8,886 nt of DNA, taken from the NCBI GenBank assembly GCA_009936765.1, contig JAACDL010000193.1:1-8886 (forward strand). The letters are read 5' to 3'. This document shows positions 7,179-8,886 of the stretch, one piece after another. The notes beneath the pieces are model-generated. The model was given only the letters and a program-made list of their open reading frames with translations, had not been told where the DNA came from and ran no database searches. The stretch comes from Methanobacteriota archaeon (GTDB taxonomy: Archaea; Thermoplasmatota; Poseidoniia; Poseidoniales; Poseidoniaceae). Numbering within the stretch: position 1 is the first letter of the stretch; each line of letters opens with the position of its first letter. The translations under genes and the position numbers were made by a program.

Positions 7179-8886
7179 TGGCACACGTCAGTGACCTCAT
7201 AGCAACGGATATTGAATCATATCTTGCTGCTCATGAGCAGAAAGAGTTGTTGAGATTCATTACCTGTGGTTCAGTAGATGATGGTAAATCAACTCTAATC
7301 GGAAGGATGTTGTATGAATCGCATATGCTATTTGATGACCACTTGGCTGCCCTTGAAGCAGATTCCAAGAGGGTTGGAACTCAAGATGGTGAGATAGATT
7401 TCGCACTTCTCGTAGATGGATTAGCTGCTGAAAGAGAGCAAGGCATTACCATTGATGTTGCATACCGATTCTTTTCCACAGAGAAGAGGAAATACATTGT
7501 TGCAGATACTCCTGGCCACGAAGAATACACTCGTAACATGGCTACAGGCGCATCAACTGCAGATGTTGCAATCATATTGATAGATGCCAGCCAAGGAGTG
7601 CTAACACAGACTCGAAGGCACTCATTTATCGTGTCAATGGTAGGTGTCAAAAGAATAATTCTGGCTGTTAACAAATTAGATTTAGTGGATTATTCAGAGG
7701 AAGTTTTCAATTCAATAGTTTCTGATTATCACAAATTTGCAGATGAGGCTTTACAGTTGGATGAGATTACTGCGATCCCAATATCTGCATTGAAAGGTGA
7801 CAATATTGTAGGGGCTAGTGATAATACTCCTTGGTATAAAGGTAAGTCGATTATGGAATATCTGGAAAGTGTAGAAGTTTCTTCTACCTCACAATCACGT
7901 TCTTTCCGCATGCCTGTTCAATGGGTAAACCGCCCAAGCCGAGAATTCAGAGGATTCGCCGGTCTTATTGGAAGCGGAATAGTTTCACCTGGCGACAAAA
8001 TCAGAGTCTTGCCCAGTGGAACGGAATCTGTTGTCGAGCGGATTGTTACTTGGGAAGGGGATCTTGAAATTGCAGGGGCCGGCCGTTCAGTAACGCTAAC
8101 ACTTGCAGATGAAATCGATATCTCACGTGGAGACATAATTACTGCTGCCGATAGTCCATGTAGTAGTGCTGACCAATTCCAAGCACGAATACTTTGGATG
8201 GATGAGGCGGCTATGATGCCAGGGCGTCAATATCTTCTCAAGTCCAGCACTCAAACTACTTCAATGACTTTGGGTCGTCTAAAACACCGTATTGATGTTA
8301 ATACTTTAGAGGAATTACCCGCTAAAGTCCTCGACATGAATGAAATCGGAGTTTGCAATATCTCACTGTCCAATCGAATCGCATTCGACTCATATGATGA
8401 AGATCCTACAATGGGCGGCTTCATTATCGTTGATAGAATGACCAACAATACTGTTGGAATGGGATTGATTGATTTCGCACTAAGACGAGCAGAGAATATC
8501 CATTGGCAATCAATGGATGTTACTAAGCAAAGCCGTGCAGAGCAAAAGAGTCAGACGCCTCGCTTAATTTGGTTCACCGGTCTTTCAGGTTCTGGTAAAT
8601 CTTCAATTGCAAATATCTTGGAAAAGAAATTGCAAGCCATGGGTAGGCATACGATTTCTCTAGATGGTGACAATGTCAGACATGGACTCAACCGTGATTT
8701 AGGATTTACAAAAGCAGACCGTGTTGAAAACGTACGTAGAGTAGGAGAGACCTCGAAATTAATGGTTGAAGCAGGTCTAATTTGCATCACATCATTCATC
8801 TCACCATTTGAATCTGAGAGAATGATGGTTCGTAATCTGATGGAAAATGATGAGTTTGTAGAAGTCTTTGTAGATACTCCACTAGA
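7178..8886 (+). CDS. cysNC: Bifunctional sulfate adenylyltransferase subunit 1 / adenylylsulfate kinase (CysN-CysC fusion), 3'-truncated by window edge
   Basis: The frame is open from ATG 7178 to the right edge, with 569 codons visible. Residues 25 to about 440 are the CysN GTPase subunit of ATP sulfurylase, a translation-factor-type G protein. It has the P-loop GSVDDGKST (31-39), switch I region GITID (89-93), DTPGH (110-114), NKLD (165-168) and SAL (203-205), followed by two beta-barrel domains. A short linker (about 445-460, Gln/Ser/Lys-rich) leads into an APS kinase domain with Walker A GLSGSGKS (468-475), DGDNVRHGLN (496-505) and FISPFESER (540-548). This domain turns APS into PAPS. About 70-90 residues of it are probably missing at the edge. 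The same fusion is known in bacteria as NodQ and in many CysNC proteins. The junction is continuous in frame with no frameshift. With cysD upstream the locus encodes the whole route from sulfate to PAPS. Confidence 0.96.
   Translation, partial: MAHVSDLIATDIESYLAAHEQKELLRFITCGSVDDGKSTLIGRMLYESHMLFDDHLAALEADSKRVGTQDGEIDFALLVDGLAAEREQGITIDVAYRFFSTEKRKYIVADTPGHEEYTRNMATGASTADVAIILIDASQGVLTQTRRHSFIVSMVGVKRIILAVNKLDLVDYSEEVFNSIVSDYHKFADEALQLDEITAIPISALKGDNIVGASDNTPWYKGKSIMEYLESVEVSSTSQSRSFRMPVQWVNRPSREFRGFAGLIGSGIVSPGDKIRVLPSGTESVVERIVTWEGDLEIAGAGRSVTLTLADEIDISRGDIITAADSPCSSADQFQARILWMDEAAMMPGRQYLLKSSTQTTSMTLGRLKHRIDVNTLEELPAKVLDMNEIGVCNISLSNRIAFDSYDEDPTMGGFIIVDRMTNNTVGMGLIDFALRRAENIHWQSMDVTKQSRAEQKSQTPRLIWFTGLSGSGKSSIANILEKKLQAMGRHTISLDGDNVRHGLNRDLGFTKADRVENVRRVGETSKLMVEAGLICITSFISPFESERMMVRNLMENDEFVEVFVDTPL

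Noticed and set aside
8510..8570. A possible frameshift or gene boundary between cysN and cysC.
   Set aside because: The reading frame runs through a linker without a stop, and both flanking domains are intact, so it is a true fusion.
7381..8799. Several minus-strand frames of 60-97 codons opposite cysN-cysC.
   Set aside because: All lie antisense to conserved GTPase and kinase motifs, with no starts or motifs of their own.

Overview
The window reads as a chromosome fragment of an uncultured marine archaeon, most likely Marine Group II (Candidatus Poseidoniales). Three things suggest this. There are very large secreted PKD-repeat proteins with one C-terminal membrane anchor and a short acidic cytoplasmic tail. 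The first genes of the transcription units lack a Shine-Dalgarno site, and one has a TATA-like box about 28 nt before its ATG, while internal operon genes do have Shine-Dalgarno sites. Base composition is moderately AT-rich and coding is dense. The assignment is inference; no rRNA or other marker gene is present.

Left half (1-5242, minus strand): two tandem paralogous genes for giant surface proteins. The upstream gene (5242 to 1826) is complete and encodes 1138 aa: signal peptide, a conserved N-terminal domain of about 270 aa that I cannot assign, a CARDB-like segment, about five PKD-like domains with calcium-loop-like insertions, one transmembrane helix and an acidic tail. Only 20 nt separate it from the second gene (1805 down to the left edge, 601 aa visible). 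That gene repeats the same layout and is cut off inside its first PKD-like domain. The gap between them is almost entirely a perfect 8-bp inverted repeat with a 3-nt centre.

Centre (5243-5390): a 148-bp divergent intergenic region that should hold promoters for both directions.

Right half (5391-8886, plus strand): a tight operon of three genes. The first is a DHH/DHHA1 phosphoesterase, the second is cysD (PP-loop subunit of ATP sulfurylase), and the third is a cysN-cysC fusion (GTPase subunit fused to APS kinase) that runs off the right edge. CysD and CysN make adenosine 5'-phosphosulfate (APS) from sulfate and ATP, and the CysC domain phosphorylates it to PAPS. Some DHH/DHHA1 enzymes of the NrnA type dephosphorylate pAp, the by-product of PAPS use. 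The operon may therefore combine PAPS synthesis with pAp removal. Whether the PAPS feeds sulfate assimilation or sulfation of glycans cannot be decided here, because downstream genes are missing.

No tRNA, rRNA, CRISPR array, insertion sequence or transposase was seen. No gene-free stretch exceeds 150 bases.
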